Assembly: GCA_034422355.1 (NCBI GenBank)
Contig: DAOUJS010000066.1
Coordinates: 1-64,000 of the forward strand
DNA: 64,000 bases
Direction of reading: 5' to 3'
From: CATOSP01 sp034422355
GTDB taxonomy: Bacteria > Chloroflexota > Dehalococcoidia > Lucifugimonadales > UBA3495
Part shown: positions 44,383 through 53,095 of the stretch, in pieces
How positions within the stretch are numbered: the stretch's first letter is position 1
Layout: each line of letters starts with the position of its first letter
Made by a program: the position numbers and the translations under genes
The notes under the pieces: model-generated
Database searches by the model: none
The model's input: the letters and a program-made list of their open reading frames with translations, nothing else
Told to the model about the DNA's origin: nothing

Positions 44383-45626
44383 AACTGAAGGCGGAAGCGG
44401 GGCGGCGGCCGGATACAATAGAGCGAGTCGCCCTCGTCAGCTTCCATGCCTGCCCTCTCGCGGCGCTGGGAGAGGGCAAGGCCGGCGGGATGAACCTCCA
44501 CGTCCGCCAACTGGCCCGTTCACTGGGCAACCTCGGCATTGAGGTGGACATCTTCACCCGCGAACACGCGGAACCCCACGGCATTGCCCGGGAAATCTCC
44601 GGGAAGGCGCGGGTCGTCCACCTTCCGGCCGGGGACCTGGATACTCCGCTGGAGGAGTTGTACGACAGCCTCCCCGAGTTCAGAGATAGAGTCCTGGACT
44701 ACCGGGTTGAGAAAGGCGTGGATTACCAGGCAGTACACTCTCATTACTGGCTGTCGGGGTGGGTTGGCCGGGAATTGTCGGCTGCGTGGCGCGTGCCCAA
44801 TGCTATCACCTTCCATACCCTGGCCCTGGTCAAGATGAACTCCCGTGCCGGTGAGACGGAACCGGTGCAGCGTCAGGAAACAGAGCGGGAGTTGATGCAG
44901 TCCGCCACCCGCATAGTTGCCTACAGCCCCCATGAGCGCAATGCGATGGCCCACCTCTACGGCGCAGATGCCAGTAAAGTCCATCTCATCCCATGCGGGG
45001 TGGACCTTGACACCTTTCGACCCCTGGACCGCCGGAAGGCAAAAGCAAGGATCGGCTTGGGTGGGGAGAGGGCCCTCCTGTTCGTGGGCCGCATCGAGCC
45101 TCTGAAGGGCCTGGAACTGCTGATACGCGCCACTGCCGAGCTGAACGGCGCAGCGCCGGTACGCCTGATGGTAATTGGAGGCGGTCGCGAGGGAGACCCG
45201 GAAGTGGAACGAATGCGCGCGTTGGTCAATGACCTGGGGATAGAGGGGTCAGTGGACTTCGTAGGCCGGGTGGACCACGAGGAATTGCCCTTCTATTACA
45301 ATGCCGCTGATGTCTGCGTCGTTCCGTCCTTCTATGAGAGCTTCGGGCTGGCCGCCCTGGAGTCGATGGCTTGCGGCACCCCGGTGGTAGCTGCCAGGGT
45401 GGGCGGACTCTCGACAATCGTGGAGCACGGACGGACCGGCTATCTCAAATCTTGGCGGTGTCCGGATGCTTTCGCCGGCTCACTGGAAATGATACTATCG
45501 AACAAGAGACTACAGCAGAGCATGGGCCAGGCCGCCCGGCGCAGGGCCGAGGGGATGAGCTGGGACGCCGTTGCCGCGCAGGTGGCTGAAGTCTACGAGT
45601 CCCGGTTGCCGACAGCCCCTCGGTAA
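44379..45626 (+). CDS. GT4 family glycosyltransferase (MshA/sucrose-phosphate-synthase-like)
   Basis: A 415-residue GT-B retaining glycosyltransferase. The N-terminal acceptor domain has RVALVSFHACPLAAL, GGMNLHVRQLARSLG and HSHYWLSGWVG. The C-terminal nucleotide-sugar domain has LLFVGRIEPLKG, LMVIGGGREGD and the EX7E motif in FYESFGLAALESMACGTPVVA. It resembles MshA and plant-type sucrose synthases. The start is GTG 44379, overlapping the upstream TGA with no good ribosome-binding site. The first dozen codons derive from the third copy of the 42-bp repeat, so the natural start may be disturbed. Confidence 0.9.
   Translation: MKLKAEAGRRPDTIERVALVSFHACPLAALGEGKAGGMNLHVRQLARSLGNLGIEVDIFTREHAEPHGIAREISGKARVVHLPAGDLDTPLEELYDSLPEFRDRVLDYRVEKGVDYQAVHSHYWLSGWVGRELSAAWRVPNAITFHTLALVKMNSRAGETEPVQRQETERELMQSATRIVAYSPHERNAMAHLYGADASKVHLIPCGVDLDTFRPLDRRKAKARIGLGGERALLFVGRIEPLKGLELLIRATAELNGAAPVRLMVIGGGREGDPEVERMRALVNDLGIEGSVDFVGRVDHEELPFYYNAADVCVVPSFYESFGLAALESMACGTPVVAARVGGLSTIVEHGRTGYLKSWRCPDAFAGSLEMILSNKRLQQSMGQAARRRAEGMSWDAVAAQVAEVYESRLPTAPR
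44387..44418 (+). repeat. Third, partial copy of the 42-bp repeat at the glycosyltransferase start
   Basis: Shares the GGCGGAAGCGGGG core and the GCGGCCGGATA end with the two copies in the preceding gene, about 100 bases away. It is read in a different frame here (KAEAGRRPDT), so it supplies unrelated amino acids. Confidence 0.75.
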
Positions 45627-45638
45627 GGCGGAGGAAAA

Positions 45639-46397
45639 TTGGCTCAACTCTCAGATGATGCGGGGCCTCCATCGGAGGGACACCGAAGGGGGCCTTTACA
45701 CCATGTAATCGTACATGTCGAGCGCAGACTGGGGGCGGGCATCCTCGTTCTGCTGCCCATTGGCATAACCATACTGGTCTTCAAGTTCTTCTTCGACCTG
45801 CTCGACCCTGTACTGGAGCAACCGCTGAGCTACCTGCCCGGTCCCCACATACCGGGCTTGGGATTTCTGGTCCTGATGGCGCTGGTGTACATCGCCGGGC
45901 TGGTGGCCGCGCACGTGATAGGCCGCAGGCTCATCGGGCTGGCCCACCGCCTTCTCGAATTCATCCCGCTGGTCAAGACTGTATACGGGACGACGCGGAC
46001 CGCGGTGGAATTGATCTCCACGAACAGCAACCCGCGGTACTCCGCAGTGGTGCTGGTGGAGTTCCCGCGGCCCGGATGTCAGGCCATCGGCTTGGTCACC
46101 TCCCGGGTGGTCAACGCGGAGGGAGCGGAACTCCTTGCGGTATACATCCCCACCACACCGATACCGTCCTCCGGGTTCCTGATCATGATGCCCAGCGCAG
46201 AGGTCAAGCCCGCCGGCATATCGGTGGACGATGCGATGAAGGTGGTGATATCCGGAGGGATACTGGCTGGTACTGTATTCCCACAACATGAAGCCCTGCC
46301 AACCCAGGCTACCCAGGAAAACGGCGACGCCCGCAGGCCGGCATCAAACAACCTGCAGGCGGACTCCACTACGGACCAGCCTTCGGTGGTCAGCTAG
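45639..46397 (+). CDS. DUF502 membrane protein
   Basis: A 252-residue inner-membrane protein with two hydrophobic helices (about 34-58, GILVLLPIGITILVFKFFFDLL; about 70-95, GLGFLVLMALVYIAGLVAA). A conserved LLEFIPLVKTVYGTTRTAVELI segment and the DUF502 C-terminal part, VYIPTTPIPSSGFLIMMP, follow. The function is unknown in all species. The TTG start at 45639 has GGAGG 5 bases upstream, 12 bases after the glycosyltransferase. Its 3' end overlaps the convergent thiolase gene by 8 bases. Confidence 0.9.
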   Translation: MAQLSDDAGPPSEGHRRGPLHHVIVHVERRLGAGILVLLPIGITILVFKFFFDLLDPVLEQPLSYLPGPHIPGLGFLVLMALVYIAGLVAAHVIGRRLIGLAHRLLEFIPLVKTVYGTTRTAVELISTNSNPRYSAVVLVEFPRPGCQAIGLVTSRVVNAEGAELLAVYIPTTPIPSSGFLIMMPSAEVKPAGISVDDAMKVVISGGILAGTVFPQHEALPTQATQENGDARRPASNNLQADSTTDQPSVVS

Positions 46398-47706
46398 GGT
46401 ATTTTCCGAAGGCGATCCAGCCACCGCCGAGTGGCGGGCCGAATCCCGCGACTGCGGTCTCTGCCCTGACCGTCACCTGGCGCGGGCCTGCGCTCCCCCG
46501 CAACTGCTCGATGCTGTCGGTCCACATTGCGGTGCGAAGGCGGCCGGTCCCCAGGTTGCCGCCGCTGGAACTGAAGGGGTGGGGGCCTTCGACCCGTATG
46601 TCGTCAGCATAGAATTGGAAGGCGTCTCCCCGCTCTACCCCGTGCCACTGGAAAGCCTCAAGCCAGAACTGCGTCATCGTAGAGTAGCCGTCGTAGGGGT
46701 TGAATATGTCCACCTCGTCGGCGCTCAACCCGGAACCCTCGAACATCATTCTGGCCAGACGGTCAGTCTCCGCTTCAATCTCTTCCAGCACTGCCTGGGT
46801 GCTGCGGGTCCCCGCGCTGTGCTGGTTGTGGTTCAGTATGTACACGGGCGGCTGCTTCATGTCCCTGGCCCGCTCGGCGGTCGTGAACAGGTACGCGCCC
46901 GAGGCGTTGACCGGCCGGTCACAGTCCCACAATCTGAGCGGCTTCAGGATGTAGCGCGAGGACACATAGTCCTCGACGGTAAGCTGGGGTATGTTATGTG
47001 TGGCGTTGAAGCCCCAGGGAGTGAGCAGGCCGTTGCGGTGCTGGTTGACCACGAATGGAGCCATGTCGTCGTGGGTGCCGCCGTAACGGTGGCAATACTG
47101 CTGGTGGGGAAAGGCGTTGATGAAGTCGTTGCCGCCGTGGTTTCCCCAGGGCACCGTCCATTGCCTGTTGCCCCTTGCGTAGTCCTCGGCGTTCTCCCCG
47201 CCCCGGCGGTAGCGTCCGGCCAGGTTCCCGGTGGGGTAGATGACCAGGCAGGTTGTGCATAGACCGTCAGCAATGGCCTGCGATGCCAGGCCCAGCATCT
47301 CCCCGATGGCCGGAACGCCCGAGGGACAGAACTTGACGTTGGTCAGACCCATCTGTTTGACCAGCCATTCTCCGTTGATCAAGGTCAGGCCCCACTCGGA
47401 ATCGTAGGGAGGGTCGAAGTAGGGACGGGGGGCCCATCTGCCCGCAGCGCCGCCGCTGGGACCGGCGATGTGAGAGTCGCAGCAGATGACGCCATCTATC
47501 TGCTCCGCGGTCACTCCCGCGTCGTCCATCGCACGCTGACAGGCCTGGATCGAGAACGCGCCCAGGGTCCTGTCCATCGTTTCGCCGTCCCAACGCCGGT
47601 CAATTTCGGAATGACCGAACCCGGCCACGGCCACCTGGCCGCGGTGGTCCCAGAGTCCCAGGCCTTCCCTGTTTCTTCTCCAGGAATAATCGCTAAGTGA
47701 AGTCAT
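46390..47706 (-). CDS. SCP-x/acetyl-CoA acetyltransferase-type thiolase
   Basis: A 438-residue thiolase-fold protein of the kind that pairs with DUF35 proteins in archaea and many bacteria. It shows VAVAGFGHSEID at the N terminus, the nucleophile-loop Cys in VKFCPSGVPAIGEM, an HNQHSAGTRS region and the C-terminal GGNLGTGRL, where the usual active-site GHP(I/L)GxxG-like motif is altered. It may catalyse CoA-ester condensation or cleavage in sterol- or ketone-like catabolism. The DUF35 gene lies 45 bases upstream on the same strand. Confidence 0.85.
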   Translation of the reverse strand: MTSLSDYSWRRNREGLGLWDHRGQVAVAGFGHSEIDRRWDGETMDRTLGAFSIQACQRAMDDAGVTAEQIDGVICCDSHIAGPSGGAAGRWAPRPYFDPPYDSEWGLTLINGEWLVKQMGLTNVKFCPSGVPAIGEMLGLASQAIADGLCTTCLVIYPTGNLAGRYRRGGENAEDYARGNRQWTVPWGNHGGNDFINAFPHQQYCHRYGGTHDDMAPFVVNQHRNGLLTPWGFNATHNIPQLTVEDYVSSRYILKPLRLWDCDRPVNASGAYLFTTAERARDMKQPPVYILNHNQHSAGTRSTQAVLEEIEAETDRLARMMFEGSGLSADEVDIFNPYDGYSTMTQFWLEAFQWHGVERGDAFQFYADDIRVEGPHPFSSSGGNLGTGRLRTAMWTDSIEQLRGSAGPRQVTVRAETAVAGFGPPLGGGWIAFGKYPS

Positions 47707-47751
47707 TGTCCGCCCTTTCTTGCATCCAGGATTCGCGCCCGCAGGAGCAGG

Positions 47752-48165
47752 CTATTCGGATACCACCCGCCACTCATGGATGAACTGGTCCGGAGCAACC
47801 TCTTCAAATACCACCTCGACGGCAGCGCCGATGGGCACTTCATCTACCGGCACTCCGGGGAGGTTGGAGTAGAAGTTGATTCCGGGATCTTCGTCCAGGT
47901 GGACCAGGACCAGGTTGTAAGGCTGGTCGGGCCTGCGCCGGTCCAGCCGCCCGTCCTCGATGACGATGGCGGATGAGATATGGCCCCTCCCGCTCACTTC
48001 TTTCCACTCCAGGCCTTCGGCAGAGCGGCACTGGCCGCAGGTCTCCCGCGGCGGATACTGCAACATGTCGCAACTGGTGCAGTTCTGGACCACGAGCCGG
48101 CGCTCGTTCACTGCGTCCCAGAAGGGCTTGCTCAACTCATCTGGCACGGGGATGACCTTCGGCAT
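47752..48165 (-). CDS. Zn-ribbon/OB-fold (DUF35) protein, thiolase partner
   Basis: A 137-residue rubredoxin-like zinc ribbon followed by an OB-fold. The four zinc cysteines are in CTSCDMLQYPPRETCGQC, and the OB-fold covers about residues 55-130. DUF35 proteins bind the neighbouring thiolase and shuttle acyl-CoA in the archaeal thiolase/HMG-CoA synthase complex. The ATG at 48165 has a strong GGAGGAAGGA site. First gene of the two-gene thiolase operon. Confidence 0.9.
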   Translation of the reverse strand: MPKVIPVPDELSKPFWDAVNERRLVVQNCTSCDMLQYPPRETCGQCRSAEGLEWKEVSGRGHISSAIVIEDGRLDRRRPDQPYNLVLVHLDEDPGINFYSNLPGVPVDEVPIGAAVEVVFEEVAPDQFIHEWRVVSE

Positions 48166-48474
48166 ATCCTTCCTCCAGTGGGCTTGTGTTCCACAGTCGC
48201 ATTCGCCGCGACAGACTGCCAAGTATGGCTGTCTCATAACCGGTTGGGAAGCCGTCTGGAGATTACAGCCTAGCCTCGTGGGATGTCAATGTCCGCCACC
48301 GGAAGCAGCGGAGACGAGTAGCCGGTAGTCCATGACACGTAGCCGAGGGTTGTCCTCCGGTTTGCGCCCGGTCGAATTTGACCCTCAAACCCGCTTCCTG
48401 TAGGATTGAACATGGTTCAAATTTCGGCTAATGTCCGGCGGTCCGGGCACAGCCGGGCTGGAGGGCAACCGCGT

Positions 48475-49179
48475 ATGGAGGAGACCCCGGAACGAGTATT
48501 GGTGGTGGTCCCACACCCAGACGACGCGGAGTTCTGGTGCGCCGGTACGGTGGCGCTGTGGGTGCAGCGCGGCGCGGAGGTACACTACGTCCTCTGCACT
48601 GACGGCGGTAAAGGGACCACAGACCCCGGGGCCAGCGGGCACGAGCTAGGAGTCATCCGGGAGAGGGAGCAGCGTGAGGCCGCCCGGCTCCTGGGCGTCA
48701 AAGAAGTTGTGGAACTGCACCATCCTGACGGCGAACTGGACGACACCGGCGAGTTCCGTCGGGAGCTGGTGCGGCAGGTGAGACGGGTGCGGCCGGACGT
48801 CGTGATGTGTCCCGAGCCATACCGTAAGAATCTGGCCTGGCACCGCGACAACCGGATTGCGGGGCAGGTGGCGTTGGACGCCGTGTTCCCCTACGCCAGG
48901 GACCATCTCCACTTCGCAGAACTCTGGCGGGACGAGGGGCTGGAACCGCACAAGACCGGGACAGTGCTCTTCTGGGGCGCGGAATCTCCCAACGTCAACT
49001 ACAACATCGGTGAATCACTGGACTTGAAGATCAAGGCGGTGATGGTCCACCAGAGCCAGTTGGAGGGCCGCTCGGCGGAAGAGGTGGAGACCTTCGTCAA
49101 AGAGATGGCCAGAGACGCAGCCTCAGACCAGGAATACAACTACTCCGAGTCCTTCCGCAAGGTGAACTTCCGCACGTAG
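48475..49179 (+). CDS. LmbE/PIG-L family deacetylase
   Basis: A roughly 234-residue zinc-dependent N-acetylglucosaminyl deacetylase family protein. PHPDD near the N terminus (LVVVPHPDDAEFWCAG) gives two metal ligands, and WHRDNRIAGQ gives the third. The family includes MshB, BshB, Mca and antibiotic-sugar deacetylases. The start is uncertain: ATG 48475 matches the family N terminus with GGAGGG 10 bases upstream, while ATG 48412 is also open. It is divergent from the DUF35-thiolase operon. Confidence 0.87.
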   Translation: MEETPERVLVVVPHPDDAEFWCAGTVALWVQRGAEVHYVLCTDGGKGTTDPGASGHELGVIREREQREAARLLGVKEVVELHHPDGELDDTGEFRRELVRQVRRVRPDVVMCPEPYRKNLAWHRDNRIAGQVALDAVFPYARDHLHFAELWRDEGLEPHKTGTVLFWGAESPNVNYNIGESLDLKIKAVMVHQSQLEGRSAEEVETFVKEMARDAASDQEYNYSESFRKVNFRT

Positions 49180-49234
49180 GCAGAACAGAGTCGGTTGGCC
49201 GCCGAAGAGCGTTGACCCGGACGGGGCCGGGCCC

Positions 49235-50896
49235 CTACACCGGAGGACCCGACGGGTCTTCCAGCATCGCTTCCCTCAGCAGCGGCAGCGCGGGCGCACC
49301 GTAGGACAGCAGCCGGTCGTGGAATCCCTTCAGCGTGAAGTTGCCCCCCTGTTCCCGCCGGTAATCTTCGCGCAGCTTCATTATCATGAGCTTGCCCAGG
49401 GTGTAGTTCAGATAACCCGGGTCGAACGTCCCTCGAAGCGCCTCGCGGCGGGCGGGCAGTTCAGCCATGAAGGCGTTCTCCATGAAGTAGCGCGTGGCGT
49501 CATCGAGCGTCATCCCGCCGGTGTGCATTCCCAGGGAGCACATGTAACGGCAGTTGCGGACCAGGGCCTCCAGCAGCTGCGTGACCAGCAACTCCGGTTG
49601 GTCTGACCCGTAACCTCCTTCCAGCATCATCGCCTCGGTATAGTGCGCCCAACCCTCGACGAATGCGTAGGAGTTCGCCACCCGGTTTATCAGGGGAAGA
49701 GGATACCTGTAGCGGTTGTGTAGGTGGTGGACGAAGTGGCCCGGGTAGACCTCGTGGATGGAAACTATGCGGAGAGTGGAGTAGTTGAAATTGGAGAGCC
49801 ATTCTTCCTGCTGCCGGTGAGTCCACTCCGGCTCCACGGGAGTCACATAGTAGAATGACTCGGTGGCCCTCTCCTCCAGCGCACCCGCTGAGTCCATAGC
49901 CGCGAAGGCATAGCGCATATAGGTTGGGGTCTCGACGACCAGGCAGCGGTCTTCCGACGGCACGGTGACAAGGTTCAAGTCAATTACGGACTGCCGAATC
50001 TCTTCCAGCATGTCCCGTGTCTCGGGAATCAGGGCCGATGCCGCCGGGTGATGAGAGCCGATTCCGGCCACGATTTCCCTCACGTCCCGTCCCGGGTCGA
50101 TGGATGCTGTAGCATCCTTCAGACGCCGGAGGTTCTCGTTCAAATCAGCCTCCCCCAGGGACACCAGCATGCCCAGCGGAACATCGAGGGCCTCGCCGGT
50201 CTGCAGCATCGAGGAGTAGAGGTCAGGCCCGATGGCGAATCCGGGCTGCCCGTTGCCTCGCCGCTCCTGGAGCACCGATACGAACTGGTCCAGGGATGCG
50301 GCGGCGTTTTCCCTGGCCAGATCGAACTCCTCCTGCACATCCCGGAGTCCAACGTCCCCAGCGGCCCTGCCAAGGTCTACCCGGTAGAACCGCGCCATTC
50401 CCGAGTAACTCTCGATACTGGAGTCCAAGACCGGAAGCCCGATCTGCTCCCCAAGGGAATCGGCCATGACTTCCACGAACTCAGGGACTTGCTTCAGCGC
50501 CTGCGACACTGACCGGACGCGGTCAGGCAGGGGTGCGTAGTCCCGGTTGAGGTAGCCGCTCACGTCAAGGTGGCCCACCTGTCGGGTCGGGTTGTTCTCC
50601 AGATTCTTCATTTCGGTGATCGAGAAATGCTCCCGGCGGAGAAACAACTCCAGGAGACGATGGCTCAACCGCTCTTCAGGAGTCAGGGTTTCCGCGGCGA
50701 AGGTCGTTACTTCGGCAAGCCCACGGTTCAGTTGCGCAACCCGGCGGCGGAGACTGGTCGCAGACAGATCAGGCAAACGGCCGTCGTACTCATGCCGGCC
50801 AATGCGAGACCCGGCATTGGGATAGAAGTCCCAATACTCGCGCACCAACCGCTGGGACAGTTCATCGAGGGAGCGATAATCGCTGGCATCAGGCAT
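49235..50896 (-). CDS. DUF885 family metallopeptidase-like protein
   Basis: A 553-residue, mostly helical protein of the DUF885 family. The zinc-binding HEVYPGHFVHHL motif (HExxxGH type) and a downstream acidic ligand in EGWAHYTEAMML indicate a gluzincin-like peptidase, although most members lack biochemical proof. The start at ATG 50896 gives the family N terminus; an upstream GTG-type start would add 25 unrelated residues. It is the last gene of an apparent SDR-EthD-DUF885 operon. Confidence 0.87.
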   Translation of the reverse strand: MPDASDYRSLDELSQRLVREYWDFYPNAGSRIGRHEYDGRLPDLSATSLRRRVAQLNRGLAEVTTFAAETLTPEERLSHRLLELFLRREHFSITEMKNLENNPTRQVGHLDVSGYLNRDYAPLPDRVRSVSQALKQVPEFVEVMADSLGEQIGLPVLDSSIESYSGMARFYRVDLGRAAGDVGLRDVQEEFDLARENAAASLDQFVSVLQERRGNGQPGFAIGPDLYSSMLQTGEALDVPLGMLVSLGEADLNENLRRLKDATASIDPGRDVREIVAGIGSHHPAASALIPETRDMLEEIRQSVIDLNLVTVPSEDRCLVVETPTYMRYAFAAMDSAGALEERATESFYYVTPVEPEWTHRQQEEWLSNFNYSTLRIVSIHEVYPGHFVHHLHNRYRYPLPLINRVANSYAFVEGWAHYTEAMMLEGGYGSDQPELLVTQLLEALVRNCRYMCSLGMHTGGMTLDDATRYFMENAFMAELPARREALRGTFDPGYLNYTLGKLMIMKLREDYRREQGGNFTLKGFHDRLLSYGAPALPLLREAMLEDPSGPPV

Positions 50897-51043
50897 TGTG
50901 ACCGCCTGCCTCCCTGGGGATTGCGGGACTGTGGTTTGTAGGCGTCCGGCCCCTGGAACATATAAAGCCACACCAGGAAAAGGTCCCGGTTGGCCGGGTA
51001 TCCCGGTGCGGCGGGCCTGCGGAGTCTGTAGGAGTCCGAAAGA

Positions 51044-51358
51044 CTAGGAAGAGATTTCGCTGATCTGGATAGTCGGACGAATCTCGGTGTAATTGCGCCG
51101 GTCGCCCAGCACAGGCCCACCGGCCTCGATAAATGCCTGGTGCACCTCTTCCACGGTATTGAAAGTCATGTGAGCTATGGCCACCCAGGGCGGAGGCGCA
51201 TTCGGATCGGTGGCGGATATGCCCTTGTCCTGCTCGAAGCTGACCATGCCGCGGGAGTCCAACTCCCGGTGGATGATTTCGCGGTGGGTGCTTGCAAAGT
51301 AGTCCCAATCGAAATTGGAGCCTTCCTCATTGGGATAGGCGAAGGTTACTCTGATCAT
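51044..51358 (-). CDS. EthD domain protein
   Basis: A 104-residue ferredoxin-like alpha+beta-barrel of the EthD family: IRVTFAYPNEEGSNFDWDYFASTHREII at the N terminus and a central AIAHMTFNTVEEVHQAF. Members help degrade ethers or aromatic intermediates, usually as dimers, but the chemistry is poorly defined. It lies 39 bases downstream of the SDR gene. Confidence 0.85.
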   Translation of the reverse strand: MIRVTFAYPNEEGSNFDWDYFASTHREIIHRELDSRGMVSFEQDKGISATDPNAPPPWVAIAHMTFNTVEEVHQAFIEAGGPVLGDRRNYTEIRPTIQISEISS

Positions 51359-51397
51359 AATCTTCCTCCTGCTGGCGCGCTGCGCCGGAGCGGCCGG

Positions 51398-52201
51398 CTA
51401 ATGGTGTACCGCGGTCCCGGCGCCGCCTCCGGCCGCGATGGCCTCGCCGCTTATGGCAATCGACCGGGGAGATGCGAAGAAAGCCACGACGTAGGCCAAC
51501 TCGCTGGCGTCGACGATGCGGTTGGTAGCGTTGTTGGCCGCCACCCTCGCTTCCACTTCCTCGACGGTTATGCCCTCACGTTGGGCCTGCGCCTCGTAGG
51601 CCGGGCCGCTCCGCTCGGTGCGGGTCGCGCCGGGGTGTATCAGGTTCACGGTGATGCCGGACGGCCCCAACTCCTGGGCAAGGTACTTGGTCAGATTGAC
51701 CAGACCGGAGTTGCGGACACCGGCGCTGACGTTGGAGCCGGAGGAATTGCGGGCTGACAGGCCCCCGATATTGATGATACGTCCCCAACCGTTCTGGATC
51801 ATGTGTGGGGCGACGGCCCGGGCGCAACGGAGATAACCCACGACCTTGGTGTTCAGATCGTCCAGCACGTCATCGTCTGAGATGGTCTCCAGCGGCCCCC
51901 TGGCGATGCCTCCTGGGGCGGCGGCATTGTTGACAAGGATGTCGATTCTGCCGAATTGCTGGGCGGCCTGGGCCACCATGGACTCAACCTGGGGCGTGCT
52001 GGTGGTATCGGCGGTGATGGGCACCACCTGTCGTCCCGTCTCCTCACCCAGTTCCCGCGCCGTCAACTCCAGGTCTTCAGGGTTCCGGGCACAGACCACT
52101 ACATCGCAGCCGCAAACAGCCAATTCCCTGGCGATGGCCTTGCCGATGCCGCGGCTTGCGCCGGTCACGATTGCAATCTTGTTTTCCAGTTCCAGGTCCA
52201 T
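51398..52201 (-). CDS. SDR-fold protein lacking the catalytic Ser/Tyr/Lys
   Basis: A 267-residue SDR with an intact nucleotide-binding TGASRGIG (13-20) and NNAAAP. The active-site YxxxK is replaced: by eye alignment to neighbours of the family, the Tyr position is A160 and the Lys position N164 in SNVSAGVRNSGLVNLTK. The catalytic Ser segment reads INIGGLSA. It could bind NAD(P) without ordinary dehydrogenase activity. I start at ATG 52201, with AGGGGA 8 bases upstream. Confidence 0.85.
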   Translation of the reverse strand: MDLELENKIAIVTGASRGIGKAIARELAVCGCDVVVCARNPEDLELTARELGEETGRQVVPITADTTSTPQVESMVAQAAQQFGRIDILVNNAAAPGGIARGPLETISDDDVLDDLNTKVVGYLRCARAVAPHMIQNGWGRIINIGGLSARNSSGSNVSAGVRNSGLVNLTKYLAQELGPSGITVNLIHPGATRTERSGPAYEAQAQREGITVEEVEARVAANNATNRIVDASELAYVVAFFASPRSIAISGEAIAAGGGAGTAVHH

Positions 52202-52321
52202 GACACAATCCCCTTGGGCACTGATTTGGACGCAACCCAAGCCATTCTACACTACCGGGGCAAGTCTATTGCCAAAGGCGGGCGGATATTCCCAAGTCCG
52301 GCAAAGAGACTGGCATGAATC

Positions 52322-52367
52322 GGCCCGGACTGGGTGAGGGGCGACTGCTCCTCAATCGGTCCGGGCC
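52322..52367. terminator. Long hairpin downstream of the ribosomal-protein operon
   Basis: GGCCCGGAC (52322-52330) pairs perfectly with GTCCGGGCC (52359-52367). Inner bases extend the stem (GGTGAGG against CCTCAAT, one mismatch), leaving a loop of about 10 bases. It lies just after the small zinc-ribbon gene that ends the minus-strand translation cluster. No U tract follows on that strand, so it may be a Rho-assisted or stabilising structure. Confidence 0.45.
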
Positions 52368-52397
52368 CATCGTCTACCCCGGGAGGGACTGAATATG

Positions 52398-52640
52398 CTA
52401 TTCGGCCGCTGGCGCCGGGGCCCCCTGGTCGGCCCGGCACCTTACGCAAACGTACCGGCTCCGGTCCTCCGGCAGGGTGTTCCGGTCCGCGTTGCGCTTC
52501 CGGTTACAGACCGAACAGGTAACCGACTCCATGACCGGTACCGGCTTCGCCGGAGCCGTGTTCACGCCCCTGAAACCGACATAATCCGGGTTCTGGGCTT
52601 TCAGCCTGCGGAATCGTTCCGCATCCTTACGGCGGCTCAA
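52398..52640 (-). CDS. Small zinc-ribbon protein, unrecognised
   Basis: An 80-residue basic protein. Two cysteine pairs, CSVC and CVRC, 20-25 residues apart suggest a zinc ribbon, following a Lys/Arg-rich N terminus (SRRKDAERFRRLKAQ). It lies 35 bases after rplL on the same strand, where rpoB stands in most bacteria. I do not recognise a named family. Codon use and placement suggest a real gene. Confidence 0.6.
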   Translation of the reverse strand: MSRRKDAERFRRLKAQNPDYVGFRGVNTAPAKPVPVMESVTCSVCNRKRNADRNTLPEDRSRYVCVRCRADQGAPAPAAE

Positions 52641-52675
52641 CGCTCATCCTCCGGGGTCATGGATTGGTCAGGCAG

Positions 52676-53062
52676 CTACGCGACCTCGACGGCTGCGCCA
52701 GCCTCTTCCAGCTTGCCCTTGATGGTGTCAGCTTCTTCCCTGGGGATCCCTTCCTTGACTGCGGCGGGGGCCGACTCCACCAGTTCCTTGGCCTCACGCA
52801 GACCGAGGGATGTTACCTCGCGGACTGCCTTGATCACGTTGACCTTGTTGGGGCCGATCTCCTTGATACTGACCACGAACTCAGTCTTCTCCTCTTCGGC
52901 GGCGGGAGCGGCGGCTCCGGGTGCAGCAACCCCGGGGGCGGCGGCCACCGCAACGGGAGCCGCGGCGGTGATCCCGAACTCCTCCTCCAACGCCTTGACC
53001 ATATCCGCCAGTTCCATGACGTTCATCTGCTTGATTGCGGCCAGGACCTCATCTTTGGTCAT
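52676..53062 (-). CDS. rplL: 50S ribosomal protein L7/L12
   Basis: A 128-residue stalk protein that recruits translation factors. It has an N-terminal dimerisation domain (TKDEVLAAIKQMNVMELADMVKALEEEFGI), an Ala/Pro/Gly-rich hinge (about 35-55) and a C-terminal factor-binding domain (KTEFVVSIKEIGPNKVNVIKAVREVT, SLGLREAKELVE). It lies 33 bases after rplJ. Confidence 0.97.
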   Translation of the reverse strand: MTKDEVLAAIKQMNVMELADMVKALEEEFGITAAAPVAVAAAPGVAAPGAAAPAAEEEKTEFVVSIKEIGPNKVNVIKAVREVTSLGLREAKELVESAPAAVKEGIPREEADTIKGKLEEAGAAVEVA

Positions 53063-53095
53063 CGTTACTCCTCCTCAGAAATGTCAGAATCCAGG

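Noticed and set aside
43330..49179. Mycothiol- or bacillithiol-like synthesis set (GNAT, GT4, LmbE)
   Set aside because: The acyltransferase is CelD/FemAB-like rather than MshD, the LmbE gene is three genes away on its own promoter, and no MshC or BshC is present.
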